The notes: generated by a model from the sequence alone, not told the origin. A stretch of DNA of 64,000 bases from Ceratotherium simum simum (GCF_000283155.1 NW_004454177.1:28323675-28387674); one strand, 5' to 3'; positions 48,530 through 59,514 are shown, counted from the stretch's first letter. Made by a program: numbers and translations.

Positions 48530-49805
48530 CTCGGCCCCGGCGCAATCAGAGAATCTAATCCTAGTAACAAAGCCAGGAGCACAAATCCACCGTGATGAAC
48601 TGGTCGGCCTGCTCCCCCGCCCCCTTCCTCCCGCCACCCCCGATCGCCTTTGAAAAGACAACCGTTGGGGCCAGAAAATTAATACGTCCAAGGCAAAGAG
48701 GAGAAAAGCGGCGGAATACAAGCGGCCAGGAGCGGTTTGGCTGTCGTTGTTCGTTTATGTGTATCTTTGAAACATCAAGGACCCATACACGTGAACCCAA
48801 GCTGGTCAAGCCCCCCGTGGGAGCGTCGCACAGCCCTAGGGGATGCCCAGACAGCTCCCCCCGGCCCGCTCTCCCGTCTGGCTGGGGCCGGGGTGAGTGG
48901 GGGAGGTTCGCGCGGGTTTGTCTGACACTTGTAAATGGAAGTAGGATCCAACTTGGAAAACAAACGCGCGGGAGTCTGGGGGCGGGGAGGAGAGGGAGGA
49001 GGGGACAGGAGCAGAAAAGACTCTTCAGTCATTAGCCGGGTCCGCGCTTCTCTCCTTCCCTCCCGCCGCGGCGGCTGCAGGTTCGCCCAAACCAGGAGCG
49101 AAGTCCCAGTCTGCGCGCGGCGGTGGGGGAAAGGACCTCGGGGCCAAGGCGCCGGGTGTCGGGCAGACGCCGCGGGCAACCGCCACCGACCGCCCACGAT
49201 CCGGCCGCAGGCGCCTCTCTCTCCCGGGAGCCTCTCCTAGCCCCCCAGTGCGACCTCGCCAGGTCTCTACTGGCTCCCTCCCTCCTCACATCCTTTCCAG
49301 GACCCCTTTCCACTGCCTGTTTTGCCCTCATTATTACACGGAGTTGCAGCTGCAGGATGCTACGACCACCACCACACACACACACATCCCGGGAGCGTCC
49401 CCCACCCCCTTTCCTCTTGTCGCAGGCTACTCAAAAGGCTCCCATAGCTCGCAGCCAAACTCCCGCCACCCCTGCATCCTTGCCCCAAGCGCGCCCTCGC
49501 CCACGAGAGTGGGGCAGGGAAAAGTGAACAATAAAAGTTGCTTTCCGCGAAGCCTAATCATGGTCAATGTTTAACCATTTGGGAAAGCACAGGCGACAAA
49601 AGTCAGCAGGAAAGAGGAGGGAGGAATACAGACCACAGCACTGCTAAAAATACCCAGGCGCGCCACCTCACGCAAGCCGGGGGCCAGATGCACTTTAGCT
49701 CAGCGACCCCCACTGGCGGAATCCTGGCGCGCACCGCGCGCAGCGGGAAGACAGTCCCGGCCATCTCGGCTGCCTCCCCGGCCGTGCACCTCCGACTCCC
49801 ACCCC

Positions 49806-49830
49806 GGCCACGCACTCACACTGGTCCCGG
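49806..49830 (-). promoter_or_regulatory. Candidate first-exon splice donor, minus strand
   Basis: Minus-strand reading cgggaccagt followed by gtgagtgcgtgg is a good match to the donor consensus (GTGAGT at plus positions 49813-49818). It lies in the CpG island and would end a leftward first exon. Not supported by transcript data. Confidence 0.3.
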
Positions 49831-50111
49831 CGAGAGGAGTCCACCCACCACGGCCCAGGAGGGCGCCGTGAGCGCGGCGCTGGCGCGCTGGCGCATTCCT
49901 GCCCCCCGACCCAAAGAGGGCTGCAACGCACTCCCAGGACGGTCAGACCCGCGCTGCTTTCTTTTCAAAGACAAGCAACCTTCACGCCCGCCCGCCAAAA
50001 ATCATGCACTCTCTCGTTTCCCTCTCCCTATCAAGATAGCAGGAAAAGTCCCTCCTCCTGGCACTCCGTGAAAGGCTGTCGCCCCATTCCGAGAGCCGCT
50101 ACCATTCAGTA

Positions 50112-50130
50112 CATCTCACCCTGCCCATGA
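50112..50130 (-). promoter_or_regulatory. Alternative first-exon splice donor, minus strand
   Basis: Minus-strand reading catgggcagg followed by gtgagatgta (GTGAGA at plus positions 50114-50119) is a second plausible donor in the island. The two donors could belong to alternative first exons or one or both could be chance. Confidence 0.3.
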
Positions 50131-51076
50131 CCCCCGCAAGCCGGAGTCAGGCTTGGAGTGGACCTGCAGAGTGTCTAGTAACCCCTTCCCCTCCCTGGCA
50201 AAAGTGGAGTCTGGGCTCTCTGCTTCGATCGGCGCCTCGCCAAGCGACAACCCAACTTGAGCCACCGGGTCCGCCAAATGCATCCATAGGCATCTGAACA
50301 TTGCCACAGCGCCCGACAGGCACCGGCTACCAAGCAATCTCGCCTCCTGGACCCTCTCATCCACCTGCAGCGGGCGGCCAGGGCTCGAGGGGCCCGGGGA
50401 TGGATGCACCGATCCGCAAGCCCCCTCCCGCCAGCTCCCCAAATCCTCAGCCCCAAACTTGGCCAACTCTCCAAGCCAACCTCCGGGCTACCCCTGCAGG
50501 ACCGAGCCTCCCTCTCTCTTTGCGGCGACGGCGGCTCGGAGCTGTGCCGAGGCAAGAACTTTACAAGGTGAAAAGTTTCCCCCACGCGCTCTGCCGGCTC
50601 TCGTCTCCCCGAGCCCACCTCGCAGCCCATTTGTACCCCGCAGCTGAAGCTGTGCTCTGGAAGGCGCGCTCAAGCCGGTGTACCCGGCAGCCAAATAATC
50701 ACGCTCAAATTCCCCCACGCACCCTTGCCGCCGCCGGCGATCCACGGTTCCACCAGGCGCTTCCCCCGTGATCTTCCTCCCGGGTGCTCCTGCCCAGGGC
50801 GAGCCGGCCACCCGGCCGCTGCCGCCGCAGTGCCCGCCGCGCGCTCGCCGGGACTGGAGCAGCGAGCAGAGGCGCTCGGCGCTCGGGACGCCGCCGCCAC
50901 CGCGGGGGCTCGCAGGCGGAGGAGGGGAGCCGGGTGGAGGAGAACGGCAGCGGGAGGAGGGCGACGGGGGCGCGAGATCCCAATCCGCAGCCCAGATCGC
51001 AGCGCAGTCTGCCGGGAGGAGCGCCGGCTCTCGTATCTGCCCCGAGCTGCTGCTGCCGCCGCTACTGCTCGCCGCC

Positions 51077-51097
51077 TCACTGCTCCCAGCTCCCCAT
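51077..51097 (-). other. Possible upstream ORF in leftward 5' UTR
   Basis: If transcription runs leftward from about 51.2 kb, the first ATG met in this patch opens a six-codon frame (MGSWEQ) and then a TGA. Short upstream frames are common in GC-rich untranslated leaders and would reduce downstream initiation. This depends wholly on the unproven direction of transcription. Confidence 0.15.
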
Positions 51098-51245
51098 CAC
51101 AGTCGACGCCGACGCACGGCCAAGCCCCTCTCTCTAGTCTCCCCCTCTCGCTTCTCTCTCGCTGTCTCCTCCTCCCAAACCGCGAGCGAAAAGGGCGAGG
51201 GGGAGAGAAGCCTCGGCGTCCAGGATGACTAGCGATCTCGGAGCG

Positions 51246-51290
51246 CTGCGCGGGGGAGAGGGGGCGGGCGGGGAGGGGGGATACGGGGGA
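51246..51290. promoter_or_regulatory. GC-box cluster at CpG-island edge
   Basis: A run of G-rich sequence containing gagggggcgggcggggaggg. It offers overlapping Sp/KLF-type GC boxes and fits a core-promoter-proximal position. It may also form G-quadruplex structure on the + strand. Confidence 0.6.
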
Positions 51291-51502
51291 GGCGCGGCGA
51301 GCTGTAGGGCGCTCCCGGCGCCGGGCCTGGAAGCTGGACTAATTTTAGAGCTCGAGTCTTCCTCCAACAGTCTCTCTCGGGGCTGGAGGATAACACCAAC
51401 GTGCCTTTCCTGCCGCGGGTCGAGCGTGGTGCCAGAAAGCTTACACACACCGCTTTCGGTCCGACCCGCACTACAGCCCCGCGCAGAGGTGGAGCATATG
51501 TT

Positions 51503-51680
51503 ACTCTCCTAGCACAGATGAGGAAACTGAGGCATATCGAGGTTAAAATGGCTTACCTAAGATCCCAAGGTTAGTTTGTAGCGTGAAGATTAAACCATCA
51601 AATGTTGTGCCTCTTGATTCCAAATGTGCTTCCCAGACAGGGCTCCTACCACTTTCCCACACATTTTTGGATCCTGGGGT
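51503..51680 (-). repeat. MIR SINE, antisense
   Basis: Complement of MIR: gcacagatgaggaaactgag, then gcatatcgaggttaaaatgg, then cctaagatcccaaggttagt. It marks the right edge of the CpG island. Confidence 0.85.
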
Positions 51681-52019
51681 CATCTGATTGCCTTGTCGAG
51701 AAGGGAGTAATATGAGACTAAAAAGGTAACGTGGTGCATTCTCTTCCCTCTTCCAAAAAATTTTAAACATTTTTGTCAAATGGAGGAGACATACTCTGAA
51801 GGGAATGAGTAATTGATTTGGGGTTTAATGATTTGCAGCTCCAACCTGTCAATCCGCCTGTTCCAGTAACTTCTGTACCAACACCCCTCCTGGGACTGAG
51901 ACCACAACCCTACACACACACTCTGCAGCAGCAGAGCCTATACTTGTTCCCCGCGCTGTGTATCCTCGCACTTCTTTCTTTCCCTCAAAGCAGAGGCAGT
52001 CTTAACACACCCCCGCCCC
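51681..52019. other. Unassigned non-coding DNA
   Basis: No gene or repeat recognised. GC content falls sharply from the island. Confidence 0.4.
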
Positions 52020-52062
52020 CACACATACCTCCCACACACACATCTCCCCACACACACACATA
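52020..52062 (+). repeat. (CA)n-rich low-complexity tract
   Basis: Interrupted CA repeat with short C-runs and catctcccca spacers. Confidence 0.85.
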
Positions 52063-53309
52063 GCGACGCACATCTGTCCCTAAAGCAGGCGCGCAAGCTG
52101 GCGTGTTGCCTCGGATGTTCTCTCCCGGGCGGTTTCTCCCCAACTCTACCTCTGGCACCTGGAGAGAGGCGCACGAGGCCTGCAGATCTATTCTTCAGAA
52201 GAAATCATTAGTGTTTTTGAACCATGCACCTCTCTTTGGGGATCCAGGTAGGGGTTATTCCAGGCGGGCTTTGGGCTCAGTCATTAGAGTGAGCCCTTTG
52301 AAGAGTCAATTGTGTTTACCTTTCTGTCCTTCTAGCTCCCAGCCCGGGTGTCTGCCCTGTGCCAGCTACACAATGGCCCCACCACTCCCCACAGGTGGAA
52401 AGTTCCCCCTTGAAAGCCTCCAGCAGCCTCGATGCCTTGACTGCCCCATAAAGCACCTGCATGCTCCGGTCATTCTGCCCTGAGAGTTTAATGCGACTAC
52501 TAAAGAATAATGACAGCTCCTCATACATCGGCTAATTTGGAGGTCATCAGTATGATGTTACTGAGGGCTTCCTTGTCACAGAGGGCCGGAAGATGGGTCT
52601 GGAGGGAAGGAAACTACCAACAGGACTAGGAAGACTTACCTGTCCTCCAAAATGTTATCATGTGAATAATTTTATTCTGATTTTACTTTGGCAGCTTTCT
52701 AAGGCATTGAAAAGTTTATTACTGTATAAATATGTCCCTGGCATGGCATTTTCCTTGTGACCAGCAGAATGCAGCTAACTGTGCATCAATGACTTTAATG
52801 AATCAACGTATTTCCCACCTGAGTGCTTCTGTGGACGTGTTGAAACAAGTTGGCTCCTGAAACCAGGCACTTCGGGTAGAGTCAGCTGGGGGTTGTTTGG
52901 CCACTGGGATGCTCAAGGAAAGAGTGCTGGCAATCAGACAGGGAATCTTCCACCTTCTGTCTGGGAAGACTGCCAGGTGAGTGTAGGTGTGGCCACTGCT
53001 GCTGCTGCTGGGGATGCTCCTGGATTCCAGTTCCTCGGAATGTTCTCTTATGCCTTGGAGGCACCTTACAGATAAGTACAGAAATCTGTCTAAATTTCAG
53101 CCTCCCCTATCCCTAGGCAGTACGTAGATAATAAAGTAAACAGTCTTTACTCCCAGGGCAGATATAAGCCATTACAGCCAGGAGGTAAGAGACTTCCTGC
53201 AAGGATGATGGATTGCTTTACCTAGTGGGACACCCCTCTGGTCATTTAAGGTTTGCATAGCATTTAGTACCCATTTAATACTGATTGTATTTGAAGACCA
53301 TTTTATTTC
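52063..53309. other. Unassigned non-coding DNA, splice-donor-like site on + strand
   Basis: A + strand donor-like motif, ctgccag followed by gtgagtgtagg, lies at about 52971-52989, and another (gatccag, gtaggggtt) at about 52241-52256. Neither has a convincing acceptor partner. A short CTG repeat (four to five units) lies at about 52996-53010. No gene recognised. Confidence 0.4.
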
Positions 53310-53365
53310 TTTAAAAAGTGCCTACTATGTGCCAGTACTGTGGTAGGCACAGAGTTGATAAAATA
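53310..53365 (-). repeat. L2 3' end, antisense, short
   Basis: Contains aaagtgcctactatgtgcca and then gtactgtggtaggcacagag, a very typical antisense L2 terminus. Confidence 0.82.
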
Positions 53366-53495
53366 GTAAGCTTTGTGACAGCAGAGAATCTGTTTATCAT
53401 AGTTACATTTTTATCCCCAGTTCCCTACACAAGGCTTGACATACCAAATGAATATTAGTAAATACTCAATAAATATTCAAAGAATGAATGCATAG
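53366..53495 (+). repeat. L2 3' end, sense, adjoining an antisense copy
   Basis: Shows gacagcagagaatctgttta, then ttatccccagttccctacac, ending aaatactcaataaatattca and agaatgaatg. It is in the opposite orientation to the fragment just to its left. Confidence 0.8.
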
Positions 53496-53989
53496 TGAAA
53501 GCTTGAGAATCTTCTATTAGACCCAATGAATATGATATATAGAATATTGAAGTCCTTATAGGAAAGGAGGCCAAAAAGTGAAAAATGATGACTCTATAAT
53601 AAAATAGTATTAGTTGCTATAGCACACTTCCATGCACCACTTCAAATCCTCGGGGCCTCATATGTCTTTTTTAGCCACTCAAGGGCAACTGGTTCTAAGT
53701 GTGCTTCAACCAGCTTCACACGGGTGCAATCTGACAATGTCTGGCCCTAGGCCTCTCTTAAATCTCTCCTCCCACCCGGAGGCTTCTTGGTTGAATTTCA
53801 GTGTAGACTAAAACCCAGAAAGAAATGTGAGAGATTAAACACCCTGTGGTAAATCTTTTATCAATGGGAAATGGGAGTCCATGAATAAATGCTCCCCTTT
53901 CTAATTCCAGGCTAAACACCTACTATCAATCCTAAATATTTACATCCAGGAATAGTCAAATGATTTTTCAAAATGCCCTATAGCGTATA
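53496..53989. other. Unassigned non-coding DNA
   Basis: No gene or repeat recognised before the Tigger-type element. Confidence 0.4.
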
Positions 53990-54669
53990 CGGTAGTCCCC
54001 TCTTATCCACGTTTTTGCTTTCTGTGGTTTCAGTTACCCGCAGTTAACCAGGGTCCAAAAATATTAAATGGAAAATTCCAGAAATAAACAATTCATAAGT
54101 TTCAAATTGCACCCTGTTCTGAATAGCATGATGAAGTCTCACGCCATCCTGCTCTGTCCCGCCCGGCACTTGAATCATCCCTTTGTCCAGCTATCCACAC
54201 TGTACGTGCTACCAGCCCATGAGTCACTTAGTAGCCCTCGCAGTTATCACATTGATTGCCAAGGTATCCCAGTTCTTGCATTCAAGTAACCCTTATTTTA
54301 CTTGATAATGGCCCCAAAGTGCAAGAGTAGCAATGGTGGCAAAGTGATATGCTGAAGAGAAGCCATAAAGTGCTTCTTTTAAGTGAAAAGGTGAAAGTTC
54401 TTGACTTAATAAGGAAAGAAAAAAAGTCATATGCTGAGATTGCTAAGATTTATGGTAACTTCTGTTACAGTATATTGTTATAATTGTTCTACTTTATTAT
54501 TGGTTATTGTTGTTAATCTCTTATTGTGACTAATTTATAAATTAAACTTTATCATAGGTATGTAGGTATAGGAAAAAACATAGTATATATAGGGTTTGGT
54601 ACTATCTGCAGTTTCAGGTATCCACTGGGGTCTTGGAACATACCTGCAGTGGATAAGGGGGCACTACTG
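53990..54669 (+). mobile_element. Tigger-type (TcMar) DNA transposon, internally deleted
   Basis: Terminal inverted repeats are clear: cggtagtcccctcttatcca on the left and ggataagggggcactactg on the right, flanked by TA on both sides (53988-53989 and 54670-54671). The left part holds the untranslated leader (taaatggaaaattccagaaa, then ataaacaattcataag). It continues to the start of a decayed pogo-like transposase frame near 54308 (beginning MAPKCKSS), which stops within about 15 codons. The transposase body is missing, and the right part is the 3' untranslated region (attaaactttatcataggta). About 680 bases remain of an element that is normally more than 2 kb. It is a non-autonomous fossil, most like Tigger2. 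Confidence 0.93.
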
Positions 54670-54689
54670 TACAGATATAGATACACATA

Positions 54690-54718
54690 TATGCATACAC
54701 ATACACACACACATGTAC
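54690..54718 (+). repeat. Short (CA)n / (TA)n tract
   Basis: A mixed CA and TA dinucleotide run right after the Tigger element. Confidence 0.75.
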
Positions 54719-55044
54719 ATACTGGCTCCTGTTTGTGATCCGTTATATCCTACCCAGATCTGTTCTTATTACTCCCATTCAGTTTGTTTCTGTGATCATA
54801 AAATTGGTGATCAGGGAGGAACTTGCCTAGTGTAACAAACGTTCAATAATGGTTTCCTTTAAAGAAGAATTTGTTACCACAATGGACTATTGAGGAAAGT
54901 GGTAGAATTTCCTTTCCTGGCAGTATTTCATCAAAAGATAGGTGTGTATCAACCTGGGATAGGAGTGGATCTGTCAAGAACTCTGGCAATATGACTTTTT
55001 GGAAACAGATAAAGTCAAGTCATATTATGACAGGGAGTCAGTTT
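54719..55044. other. Unassigned non-coding DNA
   Basis: Nothing recognised. Confidence 0.4.
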
Positions 55045-55280
55045 AGGGTGGTGGGTAAGCAAGCAGGTTCTGGAAGGAGGCCAACTGAGTTAGAATCCTC
55101 ACTTTCCACCTTTAAGCTGTATAATCTTGGATATGTCACCTAATTTCTCTAGGTCTTAGTTCCTTCATATGTAATATAGGACCTATAATGCTATCTATCT
55201 GATAATATTATTATAATAAAAAATGAGATAATTCATAAAAGCATGTTTTCAACATATAGTAAGCACCCAACAAATTTTAG
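55045..55280 (+). repeat. MIR SINE, long copy
   Basis: 5' region agcaagcaggttctggaagg, core gctgtataatcttggatatg and tcacctaatttctctaggtc, then a 3' half with aatgagataattcataaaag and a tail through tagtaagcacccaacaaat. Confidence 0.88.
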
Positions 55281-56419
55281 CTATTAATATTCTTTTAGAG
55301 GACAATCATCAGGCAACTGTTTTAGATCATCTGCGCTTAAAGGCACTGCTAGAAGCCAGAACAAAGTTCAGACTCTACTTCTATCCCTTCCATGCTAAAA
55401 TTCTGTGATTCTAACTCTGGATCTGGAATGATATTTTGTTATCCACATAGCTGTTACAGGCCAAACTTTTATTCAGATACAGCAAAATGATGATGTTCCA
55501 GATATTCAATATCATGCAATCCATAAAATTTATACAAATAAAGGGATCGCTTATGGATGGGAACATTTATGTATGTCCTTTTTTGCTCTTCATTAATAAA
55601 TAAACCTCTTTAGATTTCAAATTCACTTTTTACAAAATTACATTTTATAATTAAGAATGACATACATCATATACTTCACATATGACTATATTTGTAACAA
55701 ATATTTTTATAGAAAAATGTTTCCTCATTTGACTCTGTGTATTATAAAGCATCGAAGAATATAGAAGAGACCTTGGATACACTTTATCCTGGTGGCTCTT
55801 TATGATTTCTGGGTCATAGACCTCTTTGATTAAACTTATAGAACCTTTTGTTAAAAATACAGAGATAAACACACATGCATTTTTGCATTCTATTTCAGTA
55901 GTTTGAGAGTCCCTTTAAAGTCCCTCCGTAGAGCCCAGATTAAGGAAAATGTTGTGCATGAGAAAATTTAGTCCAGAGCTCAAGTTTATTTTCTTTAATT
56001 TTTTAGTTACTGTCCTAGCATTGCTTTTTCAAATCTACAGCTTAAAAGAAGAAACATGTAGTACCTCAGGGGCTGGAGGCACAAACTGTACCTGAACTGA
56101 ACTTAGATGATTCTATACTCTTAAAACAAACGTGTATCCAAGGCTCCCTGTGTTGAGGACCCGCTACACAACTTCTGAATTAACTGCCACTTAGACCACA
56201 AAGCTTATTAAAAGATGAGTAATTAAAATGTGCTAATTTGGAATTTAGAAACTCCAAATTAAAACTCAACAGTAACCAGATTAGAACAACAGTAACTGCA
56301 GGAATTTTTTAGAACTTAGGCCAAAAAAGATCTTGTTATGGAAGAATATTTTATGCTAATGTTTTTTAGAATTGCAGGTATATAGTAATATTAAAAAGCA
56401 GACTGACTTTTTAAATTCT
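55281..56419. other. Unassigned AT-rich non-coding DNA
   Basis: No gene or confident repeat. Confidence 0.4.
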
Positions 56420-56433
56420 CTGCAGATGGCGCT
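56420..56433 (+). promoter_or_regulatory. Candidate CTCF-binding core
   Basis: ctgcagatggcgct matches the 14-base core pattern CASYAGRKGGCRSY at 13 of 14 positions (only the second base differs). It lies about 5 kb to the right of the CpG island and outside any repeat I recognise, with the motif pointing right. A match alone does not show occupancy. Confidence 0.4.
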
Positions 56434-56750
56434 TCTGTCTACCCCATTGCCTGTATGCTGTGCAGACCTCTCCCACTGACCCCTCCCACCTTGGTAAAGC
56501 ACCTCACTGATTGTTCTTTCCAGGGGCCGTCTTGGCCACTCAACTGTCCTAAGGCTGATCAATCCCAATCCCCCTTATTTTGAAACAACAACTAAACAAA
56601 ACCTAGACAGACCTAACTATTTGGTTTTCACCTAGTAGATTGTCTTACCAACTGTCTTTATCCTTAGGGAAATTTCTTTTATATCTTTGGTAATGACTCT
56701 CCTCTCTTTGGCTACACAGAGACTAATAATAAATGTAATTTCAGACACTC

Positions 56751-57006
56751 TTTTTTTTGTTTGAGGAAGATTGGCCCTGAGCTAAGATCTGCCCATCCTC
56801 CTCTTTTTTTTTTTTTTTTTTTTTGCTGAGGAAGACTGGCACTGGGCTAACATCCATGCTCATCTTCCTCCACTTTATATGGGATGCCGCCACAGCATGG
56901 CTTGCCAAGTGGTGCGTGGGTGCACGCCCGGGATCTGAACTGGCGGACCCTGGGCCGCCGCAGTGGAGCACACACACTTAACTGCTTGTGCCACCGGGCC
57001 GGCCCC
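56751..57006 (-). mobile_element. ERE SINE, minus strand, double-tail form
   Basis: Two tail modules (gaggaagattggccctgagc and gaggaagactggcactgggc) flank a long T-run of about 22. The body then reads gggatgccgccacagcatgg and the head complement is accgggccggcccc. A 9-base target duplication, cagacactc, lies at 56742-56750 and 57007-57015. Confidence 0.96.
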
Positions 57007-57064
57007 CAGACACTCATTTTTTAACACACCCACAATTCTATATTCGTTAGACTTTTTTTCTTTT

Positions 57065-57260
57065 TTATTCATTCATTCCTTCAAAAAATACTTTTGAGCA
57101 GCTAAGTACCTTGCGCTCTGCTAGGTGCTGGGATATAAGATTTAGCAAAAACTGATGAGATATCTGCCATTTTGGATCTCTGGGCCAGTGGCGAAGCCAC
57201 CATTTATCAAATTATCATATAAAGAAATGTAACAGTGAGAAGGGCTACAAATGAATGCTT
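57065..57260 (-). repeat. L2 3' end, antisense
   Basis: Contains attcattccttcaaaaaata, then agcagctaagtaccttgcgc, then tctgctaggtgctgggatat, and agaagggctacaaatgaatg. Confidence 0.82.
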
Positions 57261-58739
57261 TCAAGTTGTTTGTTTAATGACCACCACCACTCCAGAGAGG
57301 AGGAATTTCATTCAGTTCTCTACTTTATAAACTAAAGTTCAACACTAACCATGGCTAGTAAGCAAAAAGGATATCTAGTGCTACACCCGTTACATATTTT
57401 GACGTAATATTATAAACGAACAAATGTCATCAAATACTAAGGTATGAATAGTTTCAGGATCCCACTTCATTATCTTCACCAAAAGTTTTCATCTACCCTC
57501 TTGACCTCTATTTAAATCTTCTTTTCCTCAAGTTTCCTGAAATGAAATTTTAGAGTTTTTCGTTCAAAATCACTATTTTAAAAATTATTTATAAATTATG
57601 GCTACTTATTGTCTGCCCCTATATTTCAGTACAGTAGGTAAGTTATATCATGAATTAAATATGCTTATGTGGACCAGTCTAGTTAGAACACCATTTATAA
57701 CATATTTCTGTGGGAAAAGAATTCCAAGTTTAAAATAACCGGCCTACAGACTTTGGGAATATGACTTGTTTGTAAATTAATACATTCCTTTACCAATCAA
57801 AGGAAACTTTGCTATGTAATATTAAAGTGAGGTAATCATTTATTATAAGTTCCACAAGATCTTAGACTTAGAAAAGTAGTTAGAGTTTATCTACTTCACT
57901 GTCTTTTAATTTGCCCTCAAGTCATAGCTGCTATTGCTTCAGTCTTTACTTATTTCTCAAGTGCACCTCCAAAAAGAAGGCTAGGCACAGAATGAAAACT
58001 TTTGTCTACTTTCTAAAAAGAAGTACCTTATTCATTGACTAATGCAAAAAAGAAATTTAAACAGAAATCCATCTAAACTAAGGAGCCCTGAAACCAAAGA
58101 GAAGGAAAAAGCCTTTCAAAGAGGTCTGTGAGCAAATTACAGCAATTGATTTTTCTACCTGATCTTAATTGAATCAGCAAAGTATTATTAAAAATAAATG
58201 CTGGTATATTGCTTTAAAGAACATAGACCCTCTTTTCATTTTGAATTCATGAAAAGGTCTATTTACCCTTATTTGGGGGATACTTTGGCTAAACAAGTTA
58301 ATACCCATTTCATTTCACCAGGCCAAATGTTAGCCATGAATGTCAGCATAATTTTTCAAAAGTGAACTGCATCAAACTACTTACTTAAAAATGTCACTGT
58401 GAACCAGTACTTTGCTGCCCGTGGCTGTTGTCAAAAGAAGCTAGAAGAACATCATCTATTTTCATATCTGATAACAGTGTTCACCTGAAAATAACCACTT
58501 TCCAAATACAGTTCATTTTCAGTAAAGTGAAAAAACTACTGATTATGAGGAAGTGGCAGGTTCAAAAAGTTGAAAACAGGATTCGTTTTTTTCTCATTTC
58601 AAAATCTGCCAGTCCAAATTCAAACCAGAATTATGGTGATTGAAGGCTCTTTTCCTCTGGCTCTGATTCAGGAGTCAATTTAAAACAAGTTACTTCTCTC
58701 AGTACATTTTTCATTGGGCAGATCAGGTCATTATACACT
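57261..58739. other. Unassigned AT-rich non-coding DNA
   Basis: No gene or confident repeat over about 1.5 kb. Confidence 0.4.
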
Positions 58740-58860
58740 ATTTATTAAGCATCGGTATAATTCATTCATACACAGGAAACCTACCATGTGCAGAGCGGTA
58801 GATGTTGAAGATCTTTGATGCATAAATGGTCCTTGACATCAGGAAGCTTCCCCATGACAA
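58740..58860 (-). repeat. L2 3' end, antisense
   Basis: Shows ttcattcatacacaggaaac, then ctaccatgtgcagagcggta and a degenerate continuation (tggtccttgacatcaggaag). Confidence 0.65.
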
Positions 58861-58899
58861 CCACCCAAAATCAGCACTGCCCTTGGACTTAGTAACGCT

Positions 58900-59225
58900 G
58901 ACTCATGAATGTCAACAGACCTCTCAACCTTAACACCTTTATTTTCAGTTTTTTGCTACCCCATCCAGGCCTGGGACTTTCCTGATAACCTCCAGTCTAG
59001 GTGGCCTTTCTGTGTTCCCAGTAGCACCCAGTCTTTACCTCTGTGAAGGTAAAGACTTCTCACACTGCCTCATCCTCATCTTCATCTGGTTTTGTGTCTG
59101 TCTCTCCACCAGACTGGGAGCTTCTTGAGAATAAAGGCCGGTCTTTTTTCTCTATATCACAGAGGTGAGCATCACATGGCAGCTGCTCAACAAAACGTTT
59201 GCTTGTTGAATGAATAAATACATCT
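58900..59225 (+). repeat. L2/CR1-type 3' end, sense
   Basis: The right half is typical: ctccaccagactgggagctt, then cttgagaataaaggccggtc, ending gtttgcttgttgaatgaata. The left half is pyrimidine-rich decayed coding or untranslated sequence of the same element. Confidence 0.8.
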
Positions 59226-59321
59226 CAGCTTTATTTGTTTGGGTTTTCTAGAGATGGGAGAGCATGGAGTTGCCATAGGAAGCTGCACACTGTTTTCATT
59301 TTCCTAGGAGCGAGAGAGCTA

Positions 59322-59514
59322 AATCAGTGGTTCTCAAAATGTGATCCTTGGACCAGTGGCATTGGTATCAATTGGGAACTTGCTAGAAATGCACATTCCC
59401 AGGCCCCACGCCAGACCTAGTGAAACAGCAATTCTGGAGGTGGTGCTCAGCAATCTGAGTTTTAACAAACCCTCCCGGTGATTCCAATGCTTGTTAAAAT
59501 TTCAGAACACTGGC
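59322..59514 (-). mobile_element. MER5A-type hAT transposon, nearly full length
   Basis: Begins with the terminal repeat cagtggttctcaaaatgtga. It continues through tgggaacttgctagaaatgc, then cagcaatctgagttttaaca, then cctcccggtgattccaatgc, and ends near cagaacactg. Confidence 0.93.

Larger units (their letters stand above)
48530..51500. promoter_or_regulatory. CpG island, probable gene promoter and first exon
   Basis: An abrupt rise in GC content and dense CpG dinucleotides in an otherwise AT-rich window, with CpG depletion outside it. The densest blocks are about 48.8-49.25, 49.65-49.95 and 50.1-51.45 kb, with a poorer gap near 49.27-49.6. Features include several GC boxes, a trinucleotide-rich patch at 51046-51075 and absence of a strong TATA box. 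Long open frames run through it on both strands at once, as expected for stop-poor GC-rich DNA, and none shows a recognisable domain. On the minus strand, candidate donors ending near 50120 and 49819 would suit a leftward gene with a non-coding first exon. Gene identity and direction are unresolved. Confidence 0.92.

Noticed and set aside
50175..51230. Long open frames (up to about 167 codons) on both strands in the CpG island
   Set aside because: They overlap in several frames and both strands, are rich in Ala, Arg, Pro and Gly, and show no recognisable domain. GC-rich DNA is stop-poor, so such frames are expected by chance.
51225..51512. + strand frame starting MTSDLGALRG in the island
   Set aside because: The ATG context is acceptable but the frame simply translates a GC-box tract and then random-looking sequence, with no domain and no splice donor in frame.
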